DNA from: Mycobacterium spongiae | GTDB lineage: Bacteria > Actinomycetota > Actinomycetes > Mycobacteriales > Mycobacteriaceae | Assembly: GCF_018278905.1 (NCBI RefSeq) | Contig: NZ_CP046600.1 | Span: forward strand, 434,001-498,000 | Direction: 5' to 3' | Length of the DNA: 64,000 nucleotides | In this document: in pieces, positions 17,552 through 33,117 of the stretch | Layout of the letters: the number at the start of each line of letters is the position of its first letter | How positions within the stretch are numbered: the stretch's first letter is position 1 | Notes under the pieces: model-generated | What the model saw: only the letters and a program-made list of their open reading frames with translations | Database searches by the model: none | Told to the model about the DNA's origin: nothing | Position numbers and translations under genes: made by a program

Positions 17552-18124
17552 ATGCCCAGTATTTCAACGCTTTTCACGAAATTCTACGGATCACGTCCGT
17601 CGCACCTGCTGGCGATGATCTCCGGCTTCGCGTTGGTGGGCTACCTACTGACCATTTTTCCGCCGTCGGCGCTGTGGAACGAGGTCACCTGGTGGCAGTC
17701 GATTGCGGTATGGTTCGTCGCCGCGGTCGTCGCCCACGACCTGCTCTTGTACCCGGTCTACGCCCTGGCCGACCGGATCCTGGCCACGCGGGTTCGCCGG
17801 CAGGACGACCCGGCGGCCGGGCGCACGACGGCAGTGCCGGTTCGCAACTACATCCGGATGCCCGCGATGGCGGCCGGACTGACGCTGTTGGTCTTCCTTC
17901 CCGGCATCATCCGCCAGGGCGCGCCGACATACCTGGCGGCCACCGGACAAACCCAGCAGCCGTTTCTGGGTAGGTGGTTGCTGCTCACCGCGGTGCTGTT
18001 CGGGATCAGCGCGCTGGCCTACACGGTTCGCCTGGGTATCGCGCGCAGGCGAGGCAAGGTGGTATTTTCAGCCGGAATCGACGAGCAAGGGTGTTCGGCG
18101 CCCGGCGTGAGCGACGAGGAGTAG
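17552..18124 (+). CDS. small four-helix membrane protein, Rv0219-like
   Basis: The ATG at 17552, one base after the upstream stop, gives 190 residues. Hydrophobic segments lie at about residues 20-38 (LLAMISGFALVGYLL), 50-70, 108-125 and 145-165, with Arg-rich loops between. The sequence matches M. tuberculosis Rv0219, a conserved membrane protein of unknown function. Tight coupling to the cytochrome/molybdopterin oxidoreductase suggests a partner or assembly subunit, but no cofactor motif is visible. Confidence 0.82.
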   Translation: MPSISTLFTKFYGSRPSHLLAMISGFALVGYLLTIFPPSALWNEVTWWQSIAVWFVAAVVAHDLLLYPVYALADRILATRVRRQDDPAAGRTTAVPVRNYIRMPAMAAGLTLLVFLPGIIRQGAPTYLAATGQTQQPFLGRWLLLTAVLFGISALAYTVRLGIARRRGKVVFSAGIDEQGCSAPGVSDEE

Positions 18125-18133
18125 GCTCCCCCC

Positions 18134-19342
18134 ATGGCGCAGCGAGGACGGACCGGGCCAACCATGCGGTGCATGAAACGTTTGCTACGTGCCCGGCCGG
18201 CCGACTATGTGTTAGCTATTAGTGTCGCAGGGGCATCGCTACCTCTGGTAGGAAAGCATCTTAAGCCTCTGGGGGGCGTTGCTGCTATCGGTTTTTGGGG
18301 CGCTCGACACACGCCAGACTTCTTGTCAACGACAGCGCGGGACTGGCTGACTCCGGGTATCAACGAAGTGCGCCGCGAAGAGCGGGCGCGCACGCATGAG
18401 GTGTCCGCCGCTGCGCTGCGCGGCATCGTTTCGACCGACGCCCTCGCGGTCGAGTGGCCGGAGCCCGAGCGCACCCCGCCCGTGTGGTCGGCTCTGCGGC
18501 ACCGCCGCCACCTGCACCGCTCGAGCGTCCGCTACGGCGACGACCAGGGTCATACGCTCGACGTATGGCGCCGCGAAGACTTACCCGCGCACCCCGCCCC
18601 GGTGCTGGTCTTCATTCCGGGCGGCGCGTGGGTGCACGGCAGCCGCACCATCCAGGGGTATGCACTGATGTCCCACCTCGCCGAGCAGGGCTGGGTGTGC
18701 CTGTCGATCGACTACCGCGTGGCACCACATCATCCGTGGCCGCACCACATTATCGATGTCAAGACCGCCATCGCGTGGGCGCGCGCCAACGTCGACAAGT
18801 TCGGCGGTGACCGTAACTTCATCGCGGTGGCCGGCTGTTCGGCGGGTGGGCACTTATCGGCGCTGGCCGGACTCACCGGCAACGATTCCGAATACGAGGA
18901 CGAGCTGCCGGAAGGCTCCGACACCTCGGTCGATGCAGTTGTCGGGATCTACGGTCGCTACGACTGGGAAGATCGCTCCACTGCGGAACGTGCCCGGTTC
19001 GTCGATTTTCTGGAGCGGGTTGTCGTGAAGCGGTCGATCGATCGCCATCCCCACGTATTCCGCGACGCATCGCCCGTGGCGCGGGTCCATCGCAATGCGC
19101 CGCCGTTCCTGGTGGTGCACGGCAGCCGCGACAGCGTCATCCCGGTTGAGCAGGCGCGGAGCTTTGTCGAGCGGCTGCGCGAGGTCTCGCGCTCCCTGGT
19201 TGGCTATCTGGAACTGCCTGGTGCCGGCCATGGGTTCGACCTTCTTGATGGTGCTCGCACCCGCCCGATGGCGCATGCCATTGGCCTTTTCCTCAATCAG
19301 GTCCACCGCAGCCGGGAACAATTCGCGAAAGAGGTCATCTAG
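18134..19342 (+). CDS. lipC: esterase LipC
   Basis: A 402-residue alpha/beta hydrolase closely matching M. tuberculosis LipC. It shows the oxyanion segment VFIPGGAWVHGS, the nucleophile elbow VAGCSAGGHLSAL, an Asp in VVHGSRDSVIPVEQ and the His in LPGAGHGFDLLDG. A hydrophobic stretch near residues 25-45 may anchor it in the envelope, where LipC has been reported at the cell surface in M. tuberculosis. Start set at the ATG 9 bases after the Rv0219-like stop; an in-frame ATG a little downstream is possible. Part of the lipC, Rv0221, echA1 run. Confidence 0.9.
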   Translation: MAQRGRTGPTMRCMKRLLRARPADYVLAISVAGASLPLVGKHLKPLGGVAAIGFWGARHTPDFLSTTARDWLTPGINEVRREERARTHEVSAAALRGIVSTDALAVEWPEPERTPPVWSALRHRRHLHRSSVRYGDDQGHTLDVWRREDLPAHPAPVLVFIPGGAWVHGSRTIQGYALMSHLAEQGWVCLSIDYRVAPHHPWPHHIIDVKTAIAWARANVDKFGGDRNFIAVAGCSAGGHLSALAGLTGNDSEYEDELPEGSDTSVDAVVGIYGRYDWEDRSTAERARFVDFLERVVVKRSIDRHPHVFRDASPVARVHRNAPPFLVVHGSRDSVIPVEQARSFVERLREVSRSLVGYLELPGAGHGFDLLDGARTRPMAHAIGLFLNQVHRSREQFAKEVI

Positions 19343-19395
19343 GTTCGCGTCGGCTACGGCCAACGACAAGGTCGCCCGATGAATAGGGGGCTACG

Positions 19396-20805
19396 GTGAA
19401 ACGGCTCACTGGTTGGGACGCGGTACTTCTATACAGCGAGACGCCGAATGTGCACATGCACACCATCAAGGTCGCTGTCGTGGAGTTGGATCCGGATCGA
19501 CGTGACTTCAGCATCGACGCCTTTCGCGAGGTCATTGGGGGTCGGCTCGCCAAACTCGAACCGCTCGGCTATCAGTTGGTCGACGTCCCCCTCAAGTTCC
19601 ATCACCCGATGTGGCGCGAGCACTGCGATCTCGACCTCGACTACCATGTCCGATCCTGGCAGCTGCCCGCCCCTGGCGGCCGGCGCGAGCTCGACGAGGC
19701 GATCGGACAGATCGCCAGTACCCAACTGGACCGTGCCCGCCCCCTGTGGGAGATGTACTTTGTCGAAGGCCTTGCCAACAACCGGATTGCGGTAGTTGCC
19801 AAGATTCATCACGCGCTCGCCGACGGTGTGGCCTCGGCGAACCTGCTGGCGCGCGGAATGGACCTATTGCCGGGACCGGAGGGGCGCCCGTACGTATCCG
19901 ATCCGGCTCCCACCAAGCGGCAGCTGATGTCCGCGGCGTTCGTGGATCATTTGCGTCATGTTGGCCGCATACCGGCGACGGTCCGGTACACCGCGGCGGG
20001 TGTTGGCCGAGTGCGACGCAGCTCGCGCAAACTCTCGCCCGAACTGACGATGCCCTTCACTCCGCCGCCGACCTTCATGAATCACCGGCTCACACCCGAG
20101 CGTAGGTTCGCCACCGCCACCTTGGCGCTGGCCGATGTGAAGCAGACCGGCAAGAAGCTCGGGGCGACGATCAACGACATGGTGCTGGCCATCTCGAGCG
20201 GGGCGTTGCGTACCTTGCTGCTGCGTTACGACGGACAAGCCCAACCGTTGCTGGCCTCGGTCCCGGTAGCTTACGATTTTTCGCCGGAGCGGATCTCCGG
20301 GAACCGCTTCACCGGAATGATGGTGGCGCTGCCCGCCGACTCCGACGATCCGCTGAATAGAGTGCGGGCCTGCCACGATAACGCGGCGTCGGCCAAGGAG
20401 AGCCACGGTCTCTTGGGCCCGGAGCTGATCAGCCGTTGGGCGGCCTACTGGCCGCCGGCGGGCACGGAGGCGCTCTTTCGGTGGTTGTCCGACCGTGATG
20501 GGCAGAACAAAGTCCTCAACCTGAACATTTCGAACGTTCCGGGTCCGCGCGAACGCGGCAGGGTTGGCGGCGCGTTGGTCACCGAGATCTATTCGGTCGG
20601 CCCGCTGACAGCGGGCAGCGGATTGAACATCACGGTGTGGAGCTACGTCGACCAGCTCAATATCTCGGTGCTCGTCGACGGATCCACCGTCAAAGACCCG
20701 CATGAAGTAACTGAGGCCATGCTCGCCGATTTCATCAAAATACGAAGGGCCGCAGGACTTTCCGAGGAACTTACGGTCATCGACACGGCGATGGCCCAAG
20801 CTTGA
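19396..20805 (+). CDS. wax ester synthase/diacylglycerol acyltransferase, Rv0221-like
   Basis: Transfers an acyl group from acyl-CoA to diacylglycerol or an alcohol, making storage lipid. GTG start at 19396; 469 residues, the same length as M. tuberculosis Rv0221. The catalytic HHxxxDG motif is present as KIHHALADGVAS near residue 138. The second family signature, around LNLNISNVPGPRERG, lies near residue 376. Upstream is lipC and downstream is echA1, all on the same strand, so ester hydrolysis, re-esterification and beta-oxidation are clustered. Confidence 0.92.
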   Translation: MKRLTGWDAVLLYSETPNVHMHTIKVAVVELDPDRRDFSIDAFREVIGGRLAKLEPLGYQLVDVPLKFHHPMWREHCDLDLDYHVRSWQLPAPGGRRELDEAIGQIASTQLDRARPLWEMYFVEGLANNRIAVVAKIHHALADGVASANLLARGMDLLPGPEGRPYVSDPAPTKRQLMSAAFVDHLRHVGRIPATVRYTAAGVGRVRRSSRKLSPELTMPFTPPPTFMNHRLTPERRFATATLALADVKQTGKKLGATINDMVLAISSGALRTLLLRYDGQAQPLLASVPVAYDFSPERISGNRFTGMMVALPADSDDPLNRVRACHDNAASAKESHGLLGPELISRWAAYWPPAGTEALFRWLSDRDGQNKVLNLNISNVPGPRERGRVGGALVTEIYSVGPLTAGSGLNITVWSYVDQLNISVLVDGSTVKDPHEVTEAMLADFIKIRRAAGLSEELTVIDTAMAQA

Positions 20806-20868
20806 CAGAGGCTCGATTCAAACCTCGATTACCGGCCTGATTCATACCGGAGGGAGTTGCGAAGCATC

Positions 20869-21660
20869 GTGGGCACTGGAAACGACGACGCCGCCACCCC
20901 CGAGCCCGAAGTACTGGTTGAACAGCGGGATCGGATCTTGATCATTACGATCAACCGGCCCAAGGCCAAGAACGCGGTCAATGCTGCGGTGAGTCGGGGC
21001 TTGGCGGATGCGATGGATCGCCTTGATGGCGACGCCGGCCTTTCGGTGGCGATTCTGACCGGCGCGGGCGGGTCGTTTTGCGCCGGTATGGACCTCAAGG
21101 CGTTTGCCCGGGGCGAGAATGTCGTGGTCGAGGGCCGGGGCTTGGGCTTCACCGAACGTCCACCCGCCAAGCCGCTTATCGCGGCGGTGGAAGGCTACGC
21201 GCTGGCCGGCGGGACGGAGCTGGCGCTGGCTACCGACCTCATCGTGGCGGCCAGCGATTCGGCGTTCGGTATTCCCGAGGTCAAACGCGGATTGGTCGCC
21301 GGCGGCGGGGGACTGCTACGCCTACCGGAGCGGATCCCGTATGCGATCGCGATGGAGCTGGCGCTGACCGGTGACAGCCTGCCCGCCGAACGCGCTCACG
21401 AGCTGGGGCTCGTGAACATCCTGGCCGAGCCGGGAACCGCCCTCGATGCCGCGATCGCGTTGGCGGAAAAGATCACCGCCAACGGCCCGCTCGCGGTCGC
21501 GGCCACCAAACGCATCATCACCGAATCCCGAGGCTGGAGCCGCGACGCTATGTTTGCCGAGCAGCTGAAGATCCTCCTACCGGTGTTCGCCTCCCATGAC
21601 GCCAAGGAGGGTGCCATCGCCTTCGCCGAGAAGCGCCCGCCCCGCTGGACTGGGACCTGA
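20869..21660 (+). CDS. echA1: enoyl-CoA hydratase EchA1
   Basis: A 263-residue crotonase. GTG 20869 is preferred over TTG 20857 because the ribosome site ggaggga (20849-20855) lies too close to the TTG. Oxyanion-hole segment GAGGSFCAGMDLKAF; both catalytic Glu positions are present (GYALAGGTELALATD and FGIPEVKRGLVAGGGG). Sequence is very close to M. tuberculosis EchA1. It hydrates trans-2-enoyl-CoAs in beta-oxidation. Conservation with H37Rv order stops here: a 7-gene insert follows before the aldehyde dehydrogenase. Confidence 0.93.
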   Translation: MGTGNDDAATPEPEVLVEQRDRILIITINRPKAKNAVNAAVSRGLADAMDRLDGDAGLSVAILTGAGGSFCAGMDLKAFARGENVVVEGRGLGFTERPPAKPLIAAVEGYALAGGTELALATDLIVAASDSAFGIPEVKRGLVAGGGGLLRLPERIPYAIAMELALTGDSLPAERAHELGLVNILAEPGTALDAAIALAEKITANGPLAVAATKRIITESRGWSRDAMFAEQLKILLPVFASHDAKEGAIAFAEKRPPRWTGT

Positions 21661-22377
21661 TCGAACCTGCACCCGTTGGTCACGGCCAGCTAGACGCGCC
21701 CGCCGTTGGCCACCACTATTGCATCGCCGACGCCTCCGGGACGTTCTCGGCGCGATGGCGGAAGAATCCCCGTCGTGCACTGGTTCGCAAGCATCTCACC
21801 TGCCATAGCTAGCTTGCGCGGAACGATCGGGCTGACGCAGTAGATTCCGGCAGCATGGCCGACCGCACGGTGGGTCGGCGCACACTCTGGGTTCGGCCAG
21901 CTCGCGGCCTAGCGAACGGTTGTGCGGTGTGCGGTGTTGTTGGACCGCGGCGCGTCTGGCACGGTCGCGAATTTCGTCAACATCGTGTTGTGGAGTGCGC
22001 CCACCCGTGCGCCAGTCGCCGGTGTCGACGTCGCCGTGAGCGCTGGAATCGATACGGACGGTCTTCGCGCGGCCGGGACCGATGAATGCAGCGCGGTGGG
22101 GGGTTGGACAGCCTGGTCGGACAAGGCTCGGATCGATCCCGTGAGCCCGAGTGCGTGGCCGCGTATATCTGAGTCGCTCACGAGGCGGCGCCGCGCGCGC
22201 CGCCTATTCACGCGGTCGGATCGTGGGTGTGGGCTTGTTGGACTCGGGCCTCGCCACGACGGCCGTGATCGCGACTGTAGCAAATATCTCTACGAGTATC
22301 ATGGTTCGCGTAGCGCCGCGGATATCTACTTGCCATAAAACTATTTACAAACGTCAACGGACTATTACGGTTCGCTG

Positions 22378-22383
22378 TATAGT
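22378..22383 (+). promoter_or_regulatory. candidate -10 element for the PE_PGRS gene
   Basis: TATAGT lies in an A+T-rich patch about 215 bases before the PE_PGRS start. No clear -35 hexamer is seen at standard spacing, which is common for mycobacterial promoters. If used, the mRNA would have a long leader containing the inverted repeats at 22461-22485. Confidence 0.3.
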
Positions 22384-22460
22384 GCTGAAAGCACGCCTTC
22401 GGGCGCGTGTATGGACTGTTTCAGCAAATACAACATGGTGATGTAGGGACCCTCGATCGC

Positions 22461-22485
22461 GGTGCCGACGGCACCTAAGGTGCCG
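22461..22485. promoter_or_regulatory. overlapping inverted repeats (three alternating half-sites)
   Basis: Half-sites ggtgccg (22461-22467), cggcacc (22469-22475) and aggtgccg (22478-22485) alternate in direction, so the middle one can pair with either neighbour. This could be a pair of mutually exclusive RNA hairpins in the leader or a cooperative protein-binding site. Seen in the sequence; role inferred. Confidence 0.4.
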
Positions 22486-22598
22486 CTGATTTGGTGTCGC
22501 GACGGCGATGTCGTCGGGCCTGTCGTTTTCCCGGGAGACACCGGGGGATCCGCAGGTCGACAACGACGGCTTGGTCATGACGTGGTGGGAGGTATCGG

Positions 22599-29075
<6,477 letters not shown>

Positions 29076-29206
29076 CGGACGCGACGAGGTCCGCCTAACT
29101 GGAGATCCTCTATTCCGGCAATCTATCGCTGCGAGCCGCCTATCAGTGCTGCCCGCTTGGATAAGCTGTGTCGCGGCGAGTTGGGAGTGGCAGACGACCG
29201 CCCCTG

Positions 29207-29235
29207 TTGAGTTACACTGCGACCTAGGTTTGTAA
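29207..29235 (+). promoter_or_regulatory. candidate promoter for the fadD cassette
   Basis: TTGAGT (29207-29212) and TTGTAA (29230-29235) are separated by 17 bases, about 30 bases before the ATG of the acyl-CoA ligase. The -35 fits well and the -10 fits poorly. Offered as a candidate only. Confidence 0.3.
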
Positions 29236-29264
29236 AGTGGCGGGGGATCCAGAAGGACTCGAGG

Positions 29265-30776
29265 ATGAGTGTTTCGCTGCTGCTCGAGATGGCCGCGTCG
29301 AGCAATCCCGACCGCACCGCCGTTGTTTGCGACGGGGTTTCCGGAGATGTTCGGCTCACCACTCAGCAGCTCAGCGATCTTGCGGATGGCGGCGCGGGCG
29401 TGGTCGCGGGAACCAATGCCCGCCATGTGGTCTACCTCGGCGCCGGCGGGATGATGCTGCCGCTGCTGATCTTCGCCGCCGCGCGCGCCGGGCTGGCCTT
29501 CACCCCACTCAACTACCGGCTCTCCGCGGACGGCATTCACGCGCTGATCCGTCGGCTGCCCGAACCCCTGGTGATCGTCGACTCGCGCTACCGGGAGATG
29601 TTTCCCGAGCCAACGCCGCTGCTGATGTCCTCTGACGAATTCCTGACAGCCGCCGGCACCACGGAACCGACAACGGTGGTTGCCGACCCGGATGATGTCG
29701 CGATTGTGCTCTTCACCTCGGGCACCACGTCAGTCCCGAAAGCCGTCGAACTGTCGCACAACAACCTGACCAGCTACATCACCGGCACGGTTGAATTCGA
29801 CTCGGCCGCGCCCACCGACGCGGCATTGATCTGTGTGCCGCCGTACCACATCGCCGGGGTCAGTGCCGCGCTGTCGAACCTGTACGCCGGACGCACCATG
29901 GTTTACCTGCCCGACTTCGATGCCCGCGAATGGGTCCGGCTGGCCAACGCAGAGCGGGTCACCACGGCCACCGTGGTGCCCACCATGCTGGAACGCCTGG
30001 TCACCGTGCTAGAGACGAGCCACGACAAGCTCCCGTCGTTGCGGAACCTTGCCTACGGCGGCGCCAAGGTGGGCTTGCCGCTGCTTCGGCGGGCCCTCGA
30101 ACTGCTGCCTGACGTGGGTTTTGTGAACGCCTATGGCCTGACCGAGACCAGCTCGACGATCGCTGTCCTGACGCCCGAGGATCATCGCACCGCGCAGGCA
30201 GCATCGGATGCGGTTGTCGCCAACCGATTGGGCTCGGTCGGCCGGCCGGTGCCGGGTATCGAGGTACAGATTCGTGACGACGATGGCTCGGTTGTGCCTC
30301 CGGGGCGCACTGGTGAGCTGTTCGTCCGCGGTCCGCAGGTATCCGGCCGCTACACCGGGATCGGCTCGGTGCTGGACGAGAACGGCTGGTTCCCGACAAA
30401 AGACCACGCCATGCTGGACGAAGAGGGCTACCTGTTCATCCGCGGGCGCAGCGACGACACCATCATCCGCGGTGGCGAGAACATCGCTCCCGCCGAGTTG
30501 GAGGAGGTGCTGATCGAGCACCCGCAGGTGCGCGATGTCGCCGTGGTCGGTGTCGACGATTCACACTGGGGCCAGGCGATCGTTGCGGTCGTCGTGCCGT
30601 CCGCGGGCATAGACCCAGACGCGGAGGAACTACGCAACTATGTGCGCAAGAGTTTGCGGGGGTCGCGTACCCCCGACCGAGTAGTGTTTCGCGACGAGCT
30701 GCCAACTACCGCCACCGGCAAGGTTCTACGCCGCGAGATCGTGCGCGAACTGCTCGCCGCACCGGCCGAACACTAA
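29265..30776 (+). CDS. acyl-CoA synthetase (FadD type)
   Basis: A 503-residue ANL-family acyl-CoA or aryl-CoA ligase. Motifs: A3 VLFTSGTTSVPKAVELSHNN near residue 150, A5 VNAYGLTETSSTIAVL near residue 288, the hinge region FIRGRSDDTIIRGGENIAP, and the A10 lysine in LPTTATGKVLRREIV near the end. The start follows an agaagga ribosome site. It is the first gene of a same-strand set (ligase, 98-residue protein, NAD-epimerase) that does not occur at this place in M. tuberculosis. Substrate unknown; the absence of FAAL-type insertions argues for a CoA ligase. Confidence 0.9.
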   Translation: MSVSLLLEMAASSNPDRTAVVCDGVSGDVRLTTQQLSDLADGGAGVVAGTNARHVVYLGAGGMMLPLLIFAAARAGLAFTPLNYRLSADGIHALIRRLPEPLVIVDSRYREMFPEPTPLLMSSDEFLTAAGTTEPTTVVADPDDVAIVLFTSGTTSVPKAVELSHNNLTSYITGTVEFDSAAPTDAALICVPPYHIAGVSAALSNLYAGRTMVYLPDFDAREWVRLANAERVTTATVVPTMLERLVTVLETSHDKLPSLRNLAYGGAKVGLPLLRRALELLPDVGFVNAYGLTETSSTIAVLTPEDHRTAQAASDAVVANRLGSVGRPVPGIEVQIRDDDGSVVPPGRTGELFVRGPQVSGRYTGIGSVLDENGWFPTKDHAMLDEEGYLFIRGRSDDTIIRGGENIAPAELEEVLIEHPQVRDVAVVGVDDSHWGQAIVAVVVPSAGIDPDAEELRNYVRKSLRGSRTPDRVVFRDELPTTATGKVLRREIVRELLAAPAEH

Positions 30777-30796
30777 GCGTTGGAGGGACGACCATC

Positions 30797-31093
30797 ATGA
30801 TCAAGAACGGAACCCGCCTGGCCAGTCAGGTGTGTGACACCCAGGTCATCATCGTCAGAAGCGCGGAGAGCCTCGATGATCTGCGTTGTGGCGGCGCAGC
30901 GATGGTGGGAATCGGCGCACCACGCTCGGGCGAACTGGATCCCGCATTCGCCGACGGCACCGTGATGGGAAAGCGCTATACCGACGACACCGGCGCCGAG
31001 GTGCTCGTGACTAAGCCCGGCGCGGGGACGTTGAGCATTGGCCCAACCCCGCTGCAGCTCAAAGAGGTTAAACCGCTGCCGGCCAGCGACTGA
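30797..31093 (+). CDS. small conserved-looking hypothetical protein of the fadD cassette
   Basis: The ATG at 30797 with a strong ribosome site (ggaggg, 30782-30787), 20 bases after the ligase stop. The 98-residue product has a strand-rich look, a cluster VCDTQVIIVRSAESLDDLRCGGAAM near the N-terminus, and a KPGAGTLSIGPTPLQLKEVKPLP tail. Two Cys (near residues 13 and 31) could bind metal, but there is no CxxC. No family recognised. The position between a CoA ligase and a reductase suggests an accessory or substrate-handling role. Confidence 0.75.
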   Translation: MIKNGTRLASQVCDTQVIIVRSAESLDDLRCGGAAMVGIGAPRSGELDPAFADGTVMGKRYTDDTGAEVLVTKPGAGTLSIGPTPLQLKEVKPLPASD

Positions 31094-31201
31094 ACCCAAC
31101 TCGGCGGCGGGATCGGCGACATCTCATCGTCCACCGACTCCGATTTTTGCACTCGGTAGGTTGGACACGGTTGCGCAGGCATCGGAGGAAGGGAGTTCGC
31201 G

Positions 31202-32281
31202 ATGACCGCCGAGCTGGAATTGTCGGGGATCGATGTTGACACGAGCGCTCCGGTGCTCGTCACCGGCGCGACCGGGTACGTCGCGGGATGGATCATCAAA
31301 GGCTTGCTGGGTGCTGGCGTTACCGTCCATGCTGCCGTTCGTGACCCGAAGAACACGGCCAAGATTGCGCACCTGGTCGACATGGCGGAGACGTCGCGCG
31401 GTGACATCCAGTTCTACCGCGCTGACCTGTTGGCCGAAGGCTCATACACCGAGGCGATGACGGGCTGCGGCATCGTGTTCCACACGGCCTCCCCCTTCGT
31501 CCGCGCGGTTGACGATCCCCAACGTGATCTGATCGATCCGGCCGTCAAGGGCACGACCAATGTCTTGTCCGGCGCCAACGAGGTCGCATCGGTGTCTCGG
31601 GTCGTCGTGACCAGCTCATGTGCGGCGATCTATACCGACGCCGTCGACTGCGAGAACGCTCCGGGTGGCACCATCACCGAGGAGATCTGGAACACGACGG
31701 CCTCGCTGACACACGAGCCGTATAGCTACTCCAAGGTGCTTGCCGAGCGGGAAGCGTGGCGGATCGCGGATGACCAGGATCGTTGGCGGCTCGTCGTCGT
31801 TAACCCCTCGCTGGTGATCGGCCCAGCGCAGGGGCCGGATCCGACCTCGGAGAGCTTCGCCATTGTCAAGCAGATCGGCGACGGGACAATGAGAATGGGT
31901 GCGCCCCAGATGGGGATGGGGGTAGTCGACGTTCGCGAGGTTGCGCGCGCACACATTGCCGCTGCCTACCTGCCAGAGGCGCATGGACGCTATATCGTTT
32001 CAGGCCACAACACCGACATGCTCGAGCTGGCCCAGTCGTTGCGGCCGCGTTTCGGGCGGGACTTTCCGCTGCCGAAGCGCGCGCTGCCGAAGTTCATGGT
32101 GTGGCTTGCCGCCCCATTCGTGGGTCTTAGCCGTGAGTTCGTCGCCAAGAACGTTGGCCACGTGTGGCGGGCCGACAACGCAAAAAGCCAGCGCGAGCTC
32201 GGCGTCACCTATAGGCCGATGCAGGAATCGATGGAAGACATGTTCTCCCAAATGATCGAACGCCAGGCCTTGGCTTCATAG
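31202..32281 (+). CDS. NAD(P)-dependent epimerase/dehydratase (dihydroflavonol reductase-like)
   Basis: A 359-residue extended short-chain dehydrogenase. Nucleotide motif VLVTGATGYVAGWIIKGLL near residue 20, a Ser in VVVTSSCAAIYTD, and the catalytic YxxxK as YSYSKVLAE near residue 174. The segment GMGVVDVREVARAHIAA matches the dihydroflavonol-4-reductase/cinnamoyl-CoA reductase group, which acts on CoA esters or ketones. Strong ribosome site (ggaggaaggg). Third gene of the ligase cassette; probably reduces the product activated by the ligase. Confidence 0.88.
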   Translation: MTAELELSGIDVDTSAPVLVTGATGYVAGWIIKGLLGAGVTVHAAVRDPKNTAKIAHLVDMAETSRGDIQFYRADLLAEGSYTEAMTGCGIVFHTASPFVRAVDDPQRDLIDPAVKGTTNVLSGANEVASVSRVVVTSSCAAIYTDAVDCENAPGGTITEEIWNTTASLTHEPYSYSKVLAEREAWRIADDQDRWRLVVVNPSLVIGPAQGPDPTSESFAIVKQIGDGTMRMGAPQMGMGVVDVREVARAHIAAAYLPEAHGRYIVSGHNTDMLELAQSLRPRFGRDFPLPKRALPKFMVWLAAPFVGLSREFVAKNVGHVWRADNAKSQRELGVTYRPMQESMEDMFSQMIERQALAS

Positions 32282-32304
32282 GGCACCAATCGCTGCAGCC
32301 ATCG

Positions 32305-32928
32305 CTACGATTGCTGGGCCCTGTTCGTGGTGACGAATTCTTTTGCCGTGATGAGGAATTCGAGCTGTTCGCTAACCTCACGCAGCGGGTCGGCGCTCCG
32401 CGTCGAACGACACAGCACGATGGCGCCTTCCAGCGCGGCGATGGACATCACCGCCAGCGAGGCCGCGCTCTTCTCGTCGAAACCGTCGGCCACGAAGGCC
32501 CCGGTCAACGCGGCACACCAGCGGTTCAGTATGACGCCGGCTTCGACCGATAGCGCGGGCTCGTCGTCGCCGGAACCGATCGCGGCCGCCGCCACCGGGC
32601 AGCCGGCGTTGAAGTCACCATCGGTCAGTACTCGTTCCCAGAACCGGACAAAACGTTGCAGGAGGACTCTGGCGCCGCGGTCGGCTGCACCATCGATCAA
32701 AGCGGTGATGGAGTCGCCGGCGAAAGACAGCGCCTCGGTCAGGATTTGGTTGCGCCCGTTGGGAAAGTGGTAGTAAACCGAGCCGCGGGGAGCGCCGCTT
32801 CTGGCGAGCACGGCATCGATGGTCACTCCCGAAGCTCCGCATTCACGCATCACCTCGGCCGCGCTGATCAGCATTTTTTGCCGGGTGTCGCGGCGCTTTG
32901 CGGTGGGACTGGGGTCAGTTGCCATCAT
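32305..32928 (-). CDS. TetR-family transcriptional regulator
   Basis: A 207-residue repressor starting at ATG 32928 (or 32925). N-terminal helix-turn-helix ASGVTIDAVLARSGAPRGSVYYHFPNGRNQIL at about residues 30-60, and an Ala-rich ligand domain containing CPVAAAAIGSGD. It is divergent from a crotonase gene and convergent with the ligase/reductase run. A putative operator lies in the 189-base gap before the crotonase. The likely effector is an acyl-CoA related to the cassette (inferred). Confidence 0.88.
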   Translation of the reverse strand: MMATDPSPTAKRRDTRQKMLISAAEVMRECGASGVTIDAVLARSGAPRGSVYYHFPNGRNQILTEALSFAGDSITALIDGAADRGARVLLQRFVRFWERVLTDGDFNAGCPVAAAAIGSGDDEPALSVEAGVILNRWCAALTGAFVADGFDEKSAASLAVMSIAALEGAIVLCRSTRSADPLREVSEQLEFLITAKEFVTTNRAQQS

Positions 32929-32984
32929 GCGCTCGGCGACGAGTGGCGGCACAGCGATGTCGTCTGACGCACCCACCGTGATCC

Positions 32985-33117
32985 ATAAATATGTTAGATA
33001 CCATATCTGTGCGGGCCAGACCAGCGTTTTGCGCGGCATATTTCAGATTCTTCTTTCGAAATGGCCCAAATAATATGTACTCTTGCATAATAGCGATTGG
33101 TGCGGTTCACTGAGTTC
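32985..33117. promoter_or_regulatory. A+T-rich divergent promoter region with putative TetR operator
   Basis: This stretch between the TetR and crotonase genes is markedly A+T-rich for this genome. It holds the inverted repeat AGATA-cca-TATCT (32996-33008), overlapped by ATATG/CATAT arms. A cataat element (33085-33090) could be a -10 for the crotonase. A TetR binding here could control both genes; this is inferred from position. Confidence 0.5.

Larger units (their letters stand above)
21661..22598. other. long non-coding stretch before the PE_PGRS gene
   Basis: A 938-base region with no convincing gene. Short open frames on both strands (for example 21922-22338 plus and 21909-22283 minus) have no recognisable domain, no clear ribosome site and Arg/Ala-rich composition typical of chance frames. 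From about 22300 the sequence is more A+T-rich than its surroundings and carries a candidate -10 hexamer and a compact set of inverted repeats. It may hold the PE_PGRS promoter and leader. Confidence 0.6.

Noticed and set aside
21909..22338. Overlapping frames on both strands in the gap before the PE_PGRS gene
   Set aside because: No domain, no good ribosome site and composition of a chance frame; not supported as a gene.
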